The notes under the pieces were generated by a model. That model saw only the letters and a list, made by a program, of their open reading frames with translations. It searched no databases and was not told where the DNA came from. Positions 6,740 to 15,114 of a DNA stretch of 17,950 nt are shown one piece after another. The translations under genes were made by a program, and so were the position numbers. Origin of the DNA: an uncultured Phycisphaerales bacterium (GTDB lineage Bacteria > Planctomycetota > Phycisphaerae > Phycisphaerales > SM1A02); contig CAMPIL010000021.1 of NCBI GenBank assembly GCA_946886375.1, positions 1-17,950 on the forward strand. Direction: 5' to 3'. How positions within the stretch are numbered: position 1 is the first letter of the stretch; each line of letters starts with the position of its first letter.

Positions 6740-8194
6740 ATGCAAAAGCAGACTTCAAAACTCAGGCAACTGGTGGTCCTGGCCGCGACTCTGGCGGGCG
6801 TAATCGTGGTCGGCTGGTTGATCTACCGTTCCCTCTCGCATCCGGATGAAGCGCATGCCGCGCCGCACGCGCCCCCGTTCTGGGGCATCGGTCTGGCGCC
6901 GTTTATCGCGCTGCTGCTGGCCATCGCGATCCTTCCGCTTCTGATGTGGACGCACGCGTGGTGGGAGAGCAACGTCAGCCGGCTCATTGTGTCTCTTTCG
7001 CTGGCGTTCTGCACGCTGGCGTATTTCGCGGTCGCCGAGGGCGTTCAAAGCGTGCCTGCCGTTCTGGAGCACGCCATCGTCGATGAATACATTCCGTTCA
7101 TCTTGCTGCTGTTTTCACTCTTCGTGATCAGCGGCGGGATCAGCGTGCGGGGCGACATTCCCGCCCACCCGGTGACCAACACCGTCATGCTCGCCATCGG
7201 CGCGGCGGCGGCTAGTTTCATTGGCACCACCGGTGCAAGCATGCTGCTCATCCGCCCGCTGTTGCAGACCAATTCCGAACGAAAATACGTCACCCATACC
7301 GTCGTCTTCTTCATCTTCCTGGTGAGCAATATCGGCGGATGCCTGCTGCCCATCGGCGATCCGCCGCTGTTCCTGGGCTATTTGCGCGGCGTGCCGTTTC
7401 TCTGGACGCTTGTCCTGTGGAAGGAATGGTTGTTCTGCTGCGTGGTGCTGCTGGCGGTGTACTGGGTGTGGGACACGGTGCTCTACAAGCGCGAACCCCT
7501 GTCAAGCATTGTGCGCGACGAAGCGATCCGTCAGCCGTTTCACATTCGGGGCTCGATCAACTTCATCTGGCTGATCGGCGTTGTCCTGGCGGTGTGGCAA
7601 CTGGTGCCCGGCCGGACACTGCCTGCCATCAACTTCACCGTGTTTCCATTTCTGCGCGAACTGGTGATGCTGCTGCTGGTCGCCTTGTCCCTGGCCACCA
7701 CGCCGCGCGGCGTGCGGGCCGACAACCGCTTCAACTATCACGCGATCCTCGAAGTGGCGGCTTTGTTCATCGGCATCTTCATCACCATGCAGGTTCCCAT
7801 CCGCGTCCTCGATGTCATGGGCGGACAACTTGGCCTTGAGCACCCATTCCAGTTTTTCTGGACCACCGGCGTTCTCTCCAGTTTTCTGGACAATGCCCCT
7901 ACGTATGTCGTGTTCTTTGAAACCGCCAACGCCATGACTCACGAGCCGGGCGAGGGCGTTCTGCAACTGATGAGCAACCATTTCATGCGCGAGGACTTGC
8001 TCATTGCGATCAGCCTGGGCGCCGTCTTCATGGGCGCGAACACCTACATCGGCAATGGGCCGAACTTCATGGTCAAGTCGATTGCAGAGCAATCCGGCGT
8101 GCGCATGCCTGGCTTCTTCAACTACATGCTGCTGTACAGCATCCCGGTCCTGATGCCGCTGTTCGTGCTGGTGACCATTCTTTTCCTGCTGTAG
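6740..8194 (+). CDS. Na+/H+ antiporter of the ion transporter superfamily (NhaD/CitM-like)
   Basis: 484-residue integral membrane protein with about 11-12 hydrophobic segments, expected in the inner membrane. Two half-site motifs typical of ion-transporter-superfamily carriers are visible: SFIGTTGASMLLIRPLL with SNIGGCLLPIGDPPLFLGYL in the first half, and SSFLDNAPTYVVFFETA with GANTYIGNGPNFMVKSIAEQ in the second. Such pairs carry the discontinuous helices that bind Na+ and substrate. Relatives are usually annotated sodium:proton antiporter or citrate transporter, so the substrate is uncertain. The first helix (about 11-28) is followed by an Ala/His/Pro-rich loop. The ATG at 6740 has no visible ribosome site. 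The 87-base gap to the upstream membrane protein argues for a separate role from the sigma module. The box ATTGTACGG occurs in that gap at 6702-6710. Confidence 0.85.
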   Translation: MQKQTSKLRQLVVLAATLAGVIVVGWLIYRSLSHPDEAHAAPHAPPFWGIGLAPFIALLLAIAILPLLMWTHAWWESNVSRLIVSLSLAFCTLAYFAVAEGVQSVPAVLEHAIVDEYIPFILLLFSLFVISGGISVRGDIPAHPVTNTVMLAIGAAAASFIGTTGASMLLIRPLLQTNSERKYVTHTVVFFIFLVSNIGGCLLPIGDPPLFLGYLRGVPFLWTLVLWKEWLFCCVVLLAVYWVWDTVLYKREPLSSIVRDEAIRQPFHIRGSINFIWLIGVVLAVWQLVPGRTLPAINFTVFPFLRELVMLLLVALSLATTPRGVRADNRFNYHAILEVAALFIGIFITMQVPIRVLDVMGGQLGLEHPFQFFWTTGVLSSFLDNAPTYVVFFETANAMTHEPGEGVLQLMSNHFMREDLLIAISLGAVFMGANTYIGNGPNFMVKSIAEQSGVRMPGFFNYMLLYSIPVLMPLFVLVTILFLL

Positions 8195-8251
8195 CCATGC
8201 ACGCTCCCTAAGGCTGGTTTCGTAATCTGTTGATCAGCCACGCCTGTGGGA

Positions 8252-8291
8252 ATGAACCGGCGTACGCTCTCAATTCAGCGGCACGGTTCAT
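8252..8291 (+). repeat. Nested hairpin abutting the methyltransferase ribosome site
   Basis: ATGAACCG (8252-8259) and CGGTTCAT (8284-8291) are a perfect 8-bp inverted repeat. Inside it CGCT (8265-8268) and AGCG (8277-8280) can pair round an 8-base loop. The outer stem ends directly at GGGAG (8292-8296), which serves the ATG at 8302. This would place a folded leader next to the ribosome site. It may also be chance or a terminator element for the antiporter, though no T-run follows. Confidence 0.4.
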
Positions 8292-8301
8292 GGGAGCAGC
8301 G

Positions 8302-9090
8302 ATGACCGCCAATGCGTTGAACGACGTGCGCACCTTTGAAGCCTGGGCGAAGGACTATTACGAGCCCCAGGCGCTGCGCCATTACGATCGCGCCATCTCG
8401 CGAATGCTGCGGCTGCTGAAGCCCGAACCCGACGCTGAAATTCTCGATGCGGGCTGCGGCACCGGCGTACACAGCATCCGCATCGCGCGTGCGGGATACA
8501 GGGTCCGTGGCATTGACATTTCACCTGTAGCATTGAACAAGGCACGCCAGATCGCCCAGCAGGCAAATGCGGCTGATCGCGTTCAGTTCGTGCAAGGCGT
8601 TCTCACCCAACTGCCTTTTCGCGACTCGGAATTCGCAGCGATTTACTCCTGGGGCGTGGTCATTCACATTCATCCAATGGAGCCGGCGCTGCGCGAACTG
8701 GTTCGCGTGCTTCGCCCAGGCGGCCGGATCGCGCTGCAGGTAACCAACGGCGGCGCGTTGGATCAGGCGATTGAATCCATCGCCCGGCGCATCACAGGCA
8801 AGCCGCGCAAGAACATGGAGCACACGCCGCTGGGCACAGGCGCGTGGGATGAATCAGACGGCGGCCGTCTGTGGACGGTTCACACCAACATTGCCGCCCT
8901 CACGAACTGTATGGAAGGACTTGGCTGCCGCCGCTTGCACCGGACGGCGTCCGAGTTCACGGAACTTCAGCGGCGGACGCGCGGCCTGCTGCGCATCGCG
9001 CTGCGGCGGCTGAATTCCATCTGGTTCGCAATGCGATTGCCCGCCGGACCGGCGTGCACAAATCTGCTCGTGTTCAAAAAACGAACTTGA
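8302..9090 (+). CDS. Class I SAM-dependent methyltransferase
   Basis: 262 residues. The Rossmann-type S-adenosylmethionine fold is plain: motif I ILDAGCGTGVHSIRIAR (47-63), the acidic strand-2 end GIDISPVALNKAR (70-82), a DRVQFVQGVLTQLPF stretch leading into FAAIYSWGVVIHI (motif II), and LVRVLRPGGRIALQV (133-147). It resembles the UbiE/Methyltransf_11 group; the substrate is unknown. The C-terminal 110 residues are Arg-rich and hold no motif I recognise. The ATG at 8302 is preferred because GGGAG sits six bases before it; an in-frame ATG at 8290 and a TTG at 8230 are alternatives that would add 4 or 24 residues without recognisable sequence. The gene ends five bases from the convergent zinc-ribbon gene. 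Confidence 0.85.
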   Translation: MTANALNDVRTFEAWAKDYYEPQALRHYDRAISRMLRLLKPEPDAEILDAGCGTGVHSIRIARAGYRVRGIDISPVALNKARQIAQQANAADRVQFVQGVLTQLPFRDSEFAAIYSWGVVIHIHPMEPALRELVRVLRPGGRIALQVTNGGALDQAIESIARRITGKPRKNMEHTPLGTGAWDESDGGRLWTVHTNIAALTNCMEGLGCRRLHRTASEFTELQRRTRGLLRIALRRLNSIWFAMRLPAGPACTNLLVFKKRT

Positions 9091-9095
9091 GCCCG

Positions 9096-9959
9096 TCAGC
9101 ACGGAGCCATCACCTGCACGGGTCGTCCGCATTCCGGGCAGGTGTCGCCCTGGAGTTTGTACAGCAGGTAACCGCATTCGCAACGGGGTTCTTCGACTTC
9201 AATGAAGATTCCCGCACCGCAACTACCGCAACGGGAATTGCCGGCGGCAAGTTCCTGGCGCGACCGGCACCGCGGGCATTCCAACGTCACTCGCGTGCTG
9301 GACCGGACAGATTCAATTGGCGGATCGGTGCGGTTGGCGCGGCTGGCCGCTGCGACGGGCACAGCGATGGTGCCGATCAATCCCACCCCCGCGATGATCA
9401 TGGCGGCGGCAAGCAGCGTGAAAAACAGGCCCATGTTCCCAGACATCGGGGTCAAGTACGGCTGCAGCCAGAACATCGTGAGCAGGAATGATGCAAACAG
9501 CCACACGCACAGCATGACAACCACTTTCAACATCGTGAGCACGACCGTTCGCGCCGGAACAAGGCTGAACGCGCCAGTGTGCGCGAATGCAAGGCCAATC
9601 GTCATGAAACTCCCCGCGATGAACCAGAACCGCTCCCGCAACCGGTAATCCTGGGCCAGTGTTTCGTCGGCCCACACCATCGCCAGCAGACCGATCGCGC
9701 CAAGCACTGTGGCCAGCATGCTGATCAACATGAAAAGCGGCATGCGGCCACGACGCCTGGCTGTCTGCGCGGCGGTCAGCGCACCGAAGGCCAGCACCAT
9801 CAGCAAAAGCGAAAAAAATGCCTTGGCCGCTCCGGCGTCGTTGGGATCAAACATGAACAACAGAACACCGACAACCACTGTGCCCGCGATGGAGGCGATC
9901 AACGCGATCATCAACAGCCGATACACAGCATTCTCCAGTTTTGATGTTGAGCGCGTCAT
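9096..9959 (-). CDS. Multi-pass membrane protein with two C-terminal zinc ribbons
   Basis: 287 residues, about six hydrophobic segments between 14 and 205, then a cytosolic-looking tail with two zinc-binding units: CPRC/CGSC (Cys228, 231, 244, 247) and CEC/CPEC (Cys260, 262, 274, 277). The second unit has the form CECGYLLYKLQGDTCPECGR, a ribbon recurrent in Phycisphaerae proteins and also found at the N-terminus of the Yip1-like neighbour. Its ATG (9959-9957) overlaps the TGA of the upstream gene as ATGA, showing tight coupling; an upstream in-frame start at 10046 would lie inside that gene and is rejected. I do not recognise the membrane domain. Zinc binding is inferred from the spacing; function unknown. 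Last gene of the minus-strand run, five bases from the convergent methyltransferase. Confidence 0.75.
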   Translation of the reverse strand: MTRSTSKLENAVYRLLMIALIASIAGTVVVGVLLFMFDPNDAGAAKAFFSLLLMVLAFGALTAAQTARRRGRMPLFMLISMLATVLGAIGLLAMVWADETLAQDYRLRERFWFIAGSFMTIGLAFAHTGAFSLVPARTVVLTMLKVVVMLCVWLFASFLLTMFWLQPYLTPMSGNMGLFFTLLAAAMIIAGVGLIGTIAVPVAAASRANRTDPPIESVRSSTRVTLECPRCRSRQELAAGNSRCGSCGAGIFIEVEEPRCECGYLLYKLQGDTCPECGRPVQVMAPC

Positions 9960-10681
9960 GACAGTTGTACCCTGATCCGCAATCCGCACCGGCGGCAGGC
10001 GTGCGTGCCCGTGATTGCCTCCTGCTCTTCCTCGCATCGCGGGCACTTCAATCGATATTCACGGCGTTGCACATCAACCTGCCGCACGCCCGACAGCCGC
10101 GCCATCCATGCCATCAGCATTGTCACAACCACGCAGCCGGCGGCGAGAATCATGATGATGCCTCCGGTCCTTACCGCAATGTCCTCATATGCGGCTGTAG
10201 CAGCCCAGTCCGCGCCGTCGGGATACAACGAAATCGCCAGCGACACATGCGCTCCCACAAGCGCGAGCAGTCCGATCGTCACTCGCCGCAGCAACAGCCA
10301 CGGCCTGCTGTGCGGATTGGGCAGAAGAAGAATGCCGGTCAGCATCATGAAGATGGCCCAGCCTGTTGGCCAGATGAGCACCCGCTGGATCGCCATGATG
10401 ATCGGCCACGCAGGCTGAGCGGCAGCCAGACCCAGCCAGCCGGCGAGCGCCCCCGCGCCCGCGATAATCCCGCTGAACATGAATCGCGGCGAACGGCCGT
10501 TCTCCAATGCAACCGCGCACGCCAGCGCAGTGATCAAATACGCCAGCACCAGCATGCCGCAGAGGATCACCTCGTCCGGGCCCGGCATCACCGAGGGAAA
10601 TTGAATCGACGCGATTGGCGCGATGACGGTCGCCCCGATCACGCCCGCGATCGCCCACATCAGAATGCGACTGGACCGCAT
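9956..10681 (-). CDS. Multi-pass membrane protein with one C-terminal zinc ribbon
   Basis: 241 residues with about six hydrophobic segments (8-25, 38-57, 68-87, 92-119, 135-152, 171-192), then a basic stretch and one zinc unit CPRC...CRRC (Cys213, 216, 229, 232) close to the C-terminus. The plan matches the next gene downstream (membrane domain, then CPRC ribbon), so the two may be distant paralogues. The ATG at 10681 is preferred for its place just before the first helix, with GAAGG nearby but too close for an ideal ribosome site; a TTG at 10729 would add 16 residues and sit six bases from the upstream stop. Family not recognised. Its stop overlaps the next start by four bases. Confidence 0.7.
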   Translation of the reverse strand: MRSSRILMWAIAGVIGATVIAPIASIQFPSVMPGPDEVILCGMLVLAYLITALACAVALENGRSPRFMFSGIIAGAGALAGWLGLAAAQPAWPIIMAIQRVLIWPTGWAIFMMLTGILLLPNPHSRPWLLLRRVTIGLLALVGAHVSLAISLYPDGADWAATAAYEDIAVRTGGIIMILAAGCVVVTMLMAWMARLSGVRQVDVQRREYRLKCPRCEEEQEAITGTHACRRCGLRIRVQLS

Positions 10682-10735
10682 GCCTTCAGTGTACCGCGCG
10701 ATCCGGCCCGTTCGCTCGCCCGTTATCAATTGAAG

Positions 10736-12223
10736 TCAGTTCCCAGTCGCGCCGGGCGATGCCGGCTGTAGGGCGGGTTTGTCGTGTGTCACCAAATATG
10801 GATCAGGCAGCGGCGGGAGGTTGAATTGTGCTCGAAGCGCGTTTTGCGCCTTCAGACTTGCCGAGGCGTTGCCGCCCAGGTTGTAAACCTGGCCATTTGA
10901 TTGTGCCACTGTGATTCCATGTCCCAGCGGAATGCTGCGGTTCAGGTCGGGATCGGGTGCGCAGATTGCAATCCACAACGAACGATCGCAATTGCTCAGA
11001 TCGATGCCATGGTATGTGAACACGAAATCGCCCAGCCGATGCGCGATTGTGCCGGGCGGCAACGCCTCGGCTGCGGCCTGCACAGCCGCCGCAGAGCGGT
11101 TGGCTGGCAGGAACTCCAGTTTGTCCAGCTTGGTTTCCCCCACGCGAATCTGCTTGCCATCGGTTGCAAAGGATGATGAGATGAAGTTCGCTGATCCGAG
11201 TCCGTGGAGAATCAGTTCCGCAGAATGCGCAGGACCTGTTCCGCCATGCGTGGCGGCGTAGGCCCGAACGGCGGCAGAAATATTCTGGGTTTCGATCGAC
11301 GTGACGTAAACGGCAGGGGCGCCCGACCGCGACACGCTGTTGACAGCGCCGTACAGCAGAAACCCGTAGGCCGTCATCATCACCAGCAATGCCAGGGCAG
11401 GCGCTGTCAGGATGGCCAGCGTGGCCCGTCCGCCGCTGACGGATTGCGCGGGAATCAACATCAGGATGGCGGCGACAATCCACCAGATTCCGATGAGGTA
11501 TGAGCCGAATAGCGGGCCGATGCAGGGAATGCCCAGCGGCGCAAGCGTGCCAACCGAATACAGGATCGCCTGGTAAGTCCGTCCCAGCGAGTGGCGTGTC
11601 TGTCCCGTCATCCGCAATAAGCCATGCGTGATGAGGCCCCAAATTGCGATGAGTAGCAGGTGCGCAATGGTGCCGCACAACGCGAAGACAACGCCCATGG
11701 TGAGGAAGGCCATCGCATCGCGGCTCTGGCTGGATGCCAGAATGAGCGCCACGATCAGGCACGGTAAGCCGCCTCCCAGCATGAGAAATGTAAACAACGT
11801 AAGCGTGGCGTACAACCACGCCGGTCCCATGCCGCTTTCAAGCGGCACGCCGCGCATGACCATGCCCGGGCTGGTCATCGATTTGCCGACCGTGCGCAAC
11901 CAACGCTTGAACCATTCGTGCTTCTGCCGCGTCAGCCACGGCATCTCGTTCAATTGCGTTTGCTGTTCCTGCACCCCATCGGCCGGGCGAACCACCATTT
12001 CATCCATGGCCAGCCGCCGCGCGCAGGAGACGCAGTTGAATTCCTGCGGGACCAGATGCCCCTTGACGCCAGTGCCGTAGTAGGGCTGCTCGCAGTTCGG
12101 GCAGCAGAATTGCACGCTGTTAATGACAAATTCATATTGCGACGGCGTGAATGCGGCGCCGCACTCAGGGCATTGGCGGGCCTTGAGATTCCACAGCGGG
12201 TAATCGCAGGTTCTGCATCGCAT
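10736..12223 (-). CDS. Yip1-like membrane protein with N-terminal zinc ribbons
   Basis: 495 residues. The N-terminus carries two zinc units: CRTCDYPLWNLKARQCPECG (Cys3, 6, 18, 21) and CCPNC...CVSC (Cys41, 44, 64, 67). Residues about 130-300 hold five or six hydrophobic segments; TYQAILYSVGTLAPLGIPCI and IGIWWIVAAILMLIP resemble the Yip1 domain found in bacterial membrane proteins. The C-terminal 190 residues look soluble and folded (QNISAAVRAYAA, AEALPPGTIAHRLGDFVFTY, QVYNLGGNASASLKAQNALR), probably on the outer side. The ATG at 12223 puts the first cysteine at residue 3, right where such ribbons start. It begins 18 bases after ilvE and is followed closely by two more ribbon membrane genes. 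Role unknown; Yip1-like assignment is moderate. Confidence 0.75.
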   Translation of the reverse strand: MRCRTCDYPLWNLKARQCPECGAAFTPSQYEFVINSVQFCCPNCEQPYYGTGVKGHLVPQEFNCVSCARRLAMDEMVVRPADGVQEQQTQLNEMPWLTRQKHEWFKRWLRTVGKSMTSPGMVMRGVPLESGMGPAWLYATLTLFTFLMLGGGLPCLIVALILASSQSRDAMAFLTMGVVFALCGTIAHLLLIAIWGLITHGLLRMTGQTRHSLGRTYQAILYSVGTLAPLGIPCIGPLFGSYLIGIWWIVAAILMLIPAQSVSGGRATLAILTAPALALLVMMTAYGFLLYGAVNSVSRSGAPAVYVTSIETQNISAAVRAYAATHGGTGPAHSAELILHGLGSANFISSSFATDGKQIRVGETKLDKLEFLPANRSAAAVQAAAEALPPGTIAHRLGDFVFTYHGIDLSNCDRSLWIAICAPDPDLNRSIPLGHGITVAQSNGQVYNLGGNASASLKAQNALRAQFNLPPLPDPYLVTHDKPALQPASPGATGN

Positions 12224-12241
12224 GCGTCGCGGCCGCCTGCA

Positions 12242-13114
12242 TCAATCTTCGGGGGCGTTTTCTTTCACGCGCTTGCGGAATTCCGTGGTCAGCGATTTTG
12301 TGATCGGTCCGACTTTGCCCGAACCGATGATCTTTTCCTCAATCTGGCTGACGCCGATGATCTCCGCCGCGGTTCCGGTAAGGAAAACTTCATCGGCGTT
12401 GAGCACATCATCCAGTCGCAGCATTTTCTCCTCAACGCGGTGCCCCAGGCCGGGAGCAATTTCGCTGATGACAAACTCGCGTGTGATGCCGTGCAGCACG
12501 CCGGATTCCTTTGCGGGCGTGGCGATGCGGCCGTTCTTGATGACGAAGATGTTGTCGCCGGTGCATTCAGAGACGTAGTCGTCCACGTTGAGCATGATGG
12601 CCTCAAGCACGCCCGCCTCGATCGCCTCGATCTTCGCCAGAACATTGTTCAGGTAGTTCAGGCTCTTGATCGCCGGGTCCAGACATTCAATGGGGATGCG
12701 GCGTCGCTTGGCGACGATGACCTTCATGCCGGTGTCGTAGAGTTCCGGCGGGTACAGCTGAATCTTGTCGGTGATGACGATGGTGCTGGACTTGGGGCAC
12801 CGGAACGGGTGCAGTCCCAGCGTCCCCGCGCCGCGCGTGAAGATCAGCCGAATGTACGCATCGCGCATCTGGTTGGCGGTCAGCGTCTGGCGGATCGCCT
12901 GCTCGACCTGGTCGCACGAATAGGCGGGCTTGAGTCGAATGCGCTCGGCTGAACTGTACATGCGGCGCAGGTGAGAACGAAGTTTCAGCACGCGGCCGTT
13001 GTAGGCGCGAATGCCTTCAAAGCATCCGTCGCCGTACAACAATCCGTGGTCGTACACGCTGACCTTGGCCTGCTCTTGTTCGACCAACTCTCCATCCAGC
13101 CAGACCTTGCCCAT
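12242..13114 (-). CDS. ilvE: Branched-chain amino acid aminotransferase (class IV PLP enzyme)
   Basis: Cytoplasmic enzyme for the last step of leucine, isoleucine and valine synthesis, moving an amino group from glutamate to the 2-oxo acids. 290 residues, close to the usual 290-310. Fold-type IV features: VYDHGLLYGDGCFEGIRAY (20-38), RLIFTRGAGTLGLHP (89-103), the catalytic lysine Lys150 in AIKSLNYLNNVLAK, ECTGDNIFVIKNG (183-195), GITRE (209-213) and EVFLTGTAAEIIGV near the end. D-amino acid transaminase is a relative, but the IlvE-like KSLNYLNNVLAKIEA favours the branched-chain enzyme. AAGGAGA lies six bases before the ATG, the best ribosome site in this run. The 87-base gap upstream has a GTACAGT box (13181-13175) that could be a -10. 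It heads the cluster with the zinc-ribbon genes. Confidence 0.9.
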   Translation of the reverse strand: MGKVWLDGELVEQEQAKVSVYDHGLLYGDGCFEGIRAYNGRVLKLRSHLRRMYSSAERIRLKPAYSCDQVEQAIRQTLTANQMRDAYIRLIFTRGAGTLGLHPFRCPKSSTIVITDKIQLYPPELYDTGMKVIVAKRRRIPIECLDPAIKSLNYLNNVLAKIEAIEAGVLEAIMLNVDDYVSECTGDNIFVIKNGRIATPAKESGVLHGITREFVISEIAPGLGHRVEEKMLRLDDVLNADEVFLTGTAAEIIGVSQIEEKIIGSGKVGPITKSLTTEFRKRVKENAPED

Positions 13115-13201
13115 TGAATCTCCTTGGGATGCCGGAATTCAGGAAGCGCATGACCCGGGCGTCGTGCCGCATCAACTGTACCATTTCAGCAGCCATGCGT
13201 C

Positions 13202-15079
13202 TTACCGGCGGCCGGCCAGCACGTACCGCTGAATCGCGCGGGCCACTCCCAACTCATCATTGCTGGGCACGATGACGTCGGCAAGTTGCCGTACTGCGGG
13301 ATAGGCGTTCTCCACCGCAACGCCCACGCCCGCCCATTCGATCATGCCCATGTCGTTGGACGCGTCGCCGATCGCCATGACCTCTTCCCGAGACAACCCC
13401 ATCTGCCGGGCGACTCGCTGCAGCGCGATCCCCTTGTCCACCAGCGGATGCGTGATCTGCACCAGCCTCGGGTCAGGCAGGAACACTGCGACATGCCGCA
13501 GTTGCCAGTACCGCTCGCGGATCATCTCGCGGACGGGCAGAAGTTGGTCGGGCGTTCCCATCAGGCTGATTTTGGTGACCGGATCGCCCAGGTATGGTTC
13601 GAGGGAACCCACGGAGTCGGGCTGATATTCCGGATCGTTGGTCATGGCGAACAGCGGATCGACCCGCGTGACGTGCCAGCGATCCAGCACATCCAGACCG
13701 ATGATGAGTTCCGGCGCCATCGCCTGCACGTCGTTGATGATTCGCCGGGCCAGGGCGGCGGGAACGGCTTCGTGAAACAGCGCTGCGTTTCGCTCGTGGT
13801 CCCAGATGACCGCGCCGTTGTAGTTAATGCTCGGCCCGGGAATGTCGAGGGCCTGAAGAATCGTTCGTAGCGCACGCGGCGCACGTGCCGTAGCCAGCAT
13901 GATCTTGCATCCGGCCCGCTCCGCAGCACGGCAGGCGTGAATCACCCCCTGCGGAATCGAACCATCCGTGTTCAGCAGCGTGCCGTCCACGTCTATGGCC
14001 ACCAGTTGAACTGGACGTGCCGGGACGAATGGGAGCGGCAATTCGTTGACAGGTTCTGCCGGCGCCGAAGTCTTCAGCACCGCAGGACCCGGATGCAGGT
14101 CTTTTGAATTGAAAAAGGATGCCTTCCCACGGTCATCGTCCCGGCCGAGCAGCGATTGCAACGCCTGCTCCAAACCCGGGTAGAGAAACACGTATCCGGA
14201 ATCAAGCGCTTTGGCCGGTATGACTCGCTGGCTGTTGGTGAGCGCGCCGGCAACTTCACCCAACGCGATCCGCAAGGCGAATTTGGGCGCGGGAAGCCAC
14301 GATGGACGGCCGATCGACCTGCCCATTGCGCGCGCAAAATCCGCGTTTCGCATCGGCTGCGGCGATGCTGCGTTGAGCGGACCGCTGATATCGGCGTCTT
14401 CGATCGCGTGATCGATCAGCCCAACCAGGTCGCGCCAGTGAATCCAAGACATCCACTGCCGGCCGGATCCGATGCGTCCACCCACGCCCAGCCGAAATGG
14501 GCGGGCCATCTGCGGCAGCGCGCCGCCCCGGTCATCCAGTACGACAGCGGTGCGCAGAAGCACAACGCGCACCGCGTCGGGTCCAATCGCCTGAGCGCGC
14601 AGCGCCTGCGCTTCCCATTCAGTGCAGAGTCGGCTGAGGAAATCAGTGCCGGGAGGTGCGTCCTCGTCGAGTTCGCGCTCGCCGCCGTCGCCGTAGTAAC
14701 CGATTGCGGAGCCGTTGATGAGCACTCGCGGCCGGACCGCCGGCGGCGCCTGTGCGATCGCCTGCACGACTTGATGAGTCGTCTCCACGCGGCTGGACAC
14801 AAGCCTTCGCTTGTAAGCCTTGGTCCAGCGATGGTCGGCAATTCCCGCGCCGGCCAGATGAATGGCGGCATCGCAGCCGGCAACGGCGTTCTGCCAGACT
14901 CCGGGAACGGCCGGGTCTCCCGCAACTACGGTGATATTTCGATTCGCGTTGGCGGCGAAGAGTCGCTCGGCCCGCGCTGCATCACGCGAAAGCAGCACAA
15001 CCTGATCGCCTCGTTCAAGGCGATCAATCACGAGTCTGCGGCCGAGCAGGCCTGTGGCGCCGGTGATGAATATCCGCAT
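13202..15079 (-). CDS. Fusion: TIGR01777-type NAD(P)-binding epimerase plus Cof-type HAD phosphatase
   Basis: 625 residues in one uninterrupted frame. Residues 1-312 are an extended-SDR epimerase of the YfcH/TIGR01777 type: GATGLLGRR (7-15), AIHLAGAGIADHRW (72-85), INGSAIGYYG (121-130), MSWIHWRDLVGLI (210-222) and the C-terminal VIPAKALDSGYVFLYPGLEQ. A linker (about 313-355) leads to a HAD-IIB hydrolase of the Cof family: motif I DVDGTLLN (363-370; nucleophile Asp363, acid Asp365), motif II LATAR (395-399), Lys503 in VTKISL, and GDASNDMGMIEWAG (571-584). Each half has its own normal length, about 300 and 270. HAD-IIB members usually dephosphorylate sugar or cofactor phosphates; substrates here are unknown. 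ATG at 15079 chosen as the domain starts there; the frame is open up to 15250 but lies within the UDG gene. Confidence 0.88.
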   Translation of the reverse strand: MRIFITGATGLLGRRLVIDRLERGDQVVLLSRDAARAERLFAANANRNITVVAGDPAVPGVWQNAVAGCDAAIHLAGAGIADHRWTKAYKRRLVSSRVETTHQVVQAIAQAPPAVRPRVLINGSAIGYYGDGGERELDEDAPPGTDFLSRLCTEWEAQALRAQAIGPDAVRVVLLRTAVVLDDRGGALPQMARPFRLGVGGRIGSGRQWMSWIHWRDLVGLIDHAIEDADISGPLNAASPQPMRNADFARAMGRSIGRPSWLPAPKFALRIALGEVAGALTNSQRVIPAKALDSGYVFLYPGLEQALQSLLGRDDDRGKASFFNSKDLHPGPAVLKTSAPAEPVNELPLPFVPARPVQLVAIDVDGTLLNTDGSIPQGVIHACRAAERAGCKIMLATARAPRALRTILQALDIPGPSINYNGAVIWDHERNAALFHEAVPAALARRIINDVQAMAPELIIGLDVLDRWHVTRVDPLFAMTNDPEYQPDSVGSLEPYLGDPVTKISLMGTPDQLLPVREMIRERYWQLRHVAVFLPDPRLVQITHPLVDKGIALQRVARQMGLSREEVMAIGDASNDMGMIEWAGVGVAVENAYPAVRQLADVIVPSNDELGVARAIQRYVLAGRR

Positions 15080-15114
15080 GGCGTGACGATCAATCCTTCC
15101 AAGTGAAGGAAAGT

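Noticed and set aside
9960..10046. 29-residue N-terminal extension of the 287-residue zinc-ribbon protein
   Set aside because: It overlaps the 3' end of the upstream gene; the ATGA overlap start at 9959 is the usual coupled arrangement and precedes the first helix.
11918..12952. Plus-strand open frame of 344 codons
   Set aside because: It runs antisense across both ilvE and the Yip1-like gene and has the composition of a shadow frame.
14156..15106. Plus-strand open frame of 316 codons
   Set aside because: Antisense to the epimerase half of the fusion protein, without any recognisable motif.
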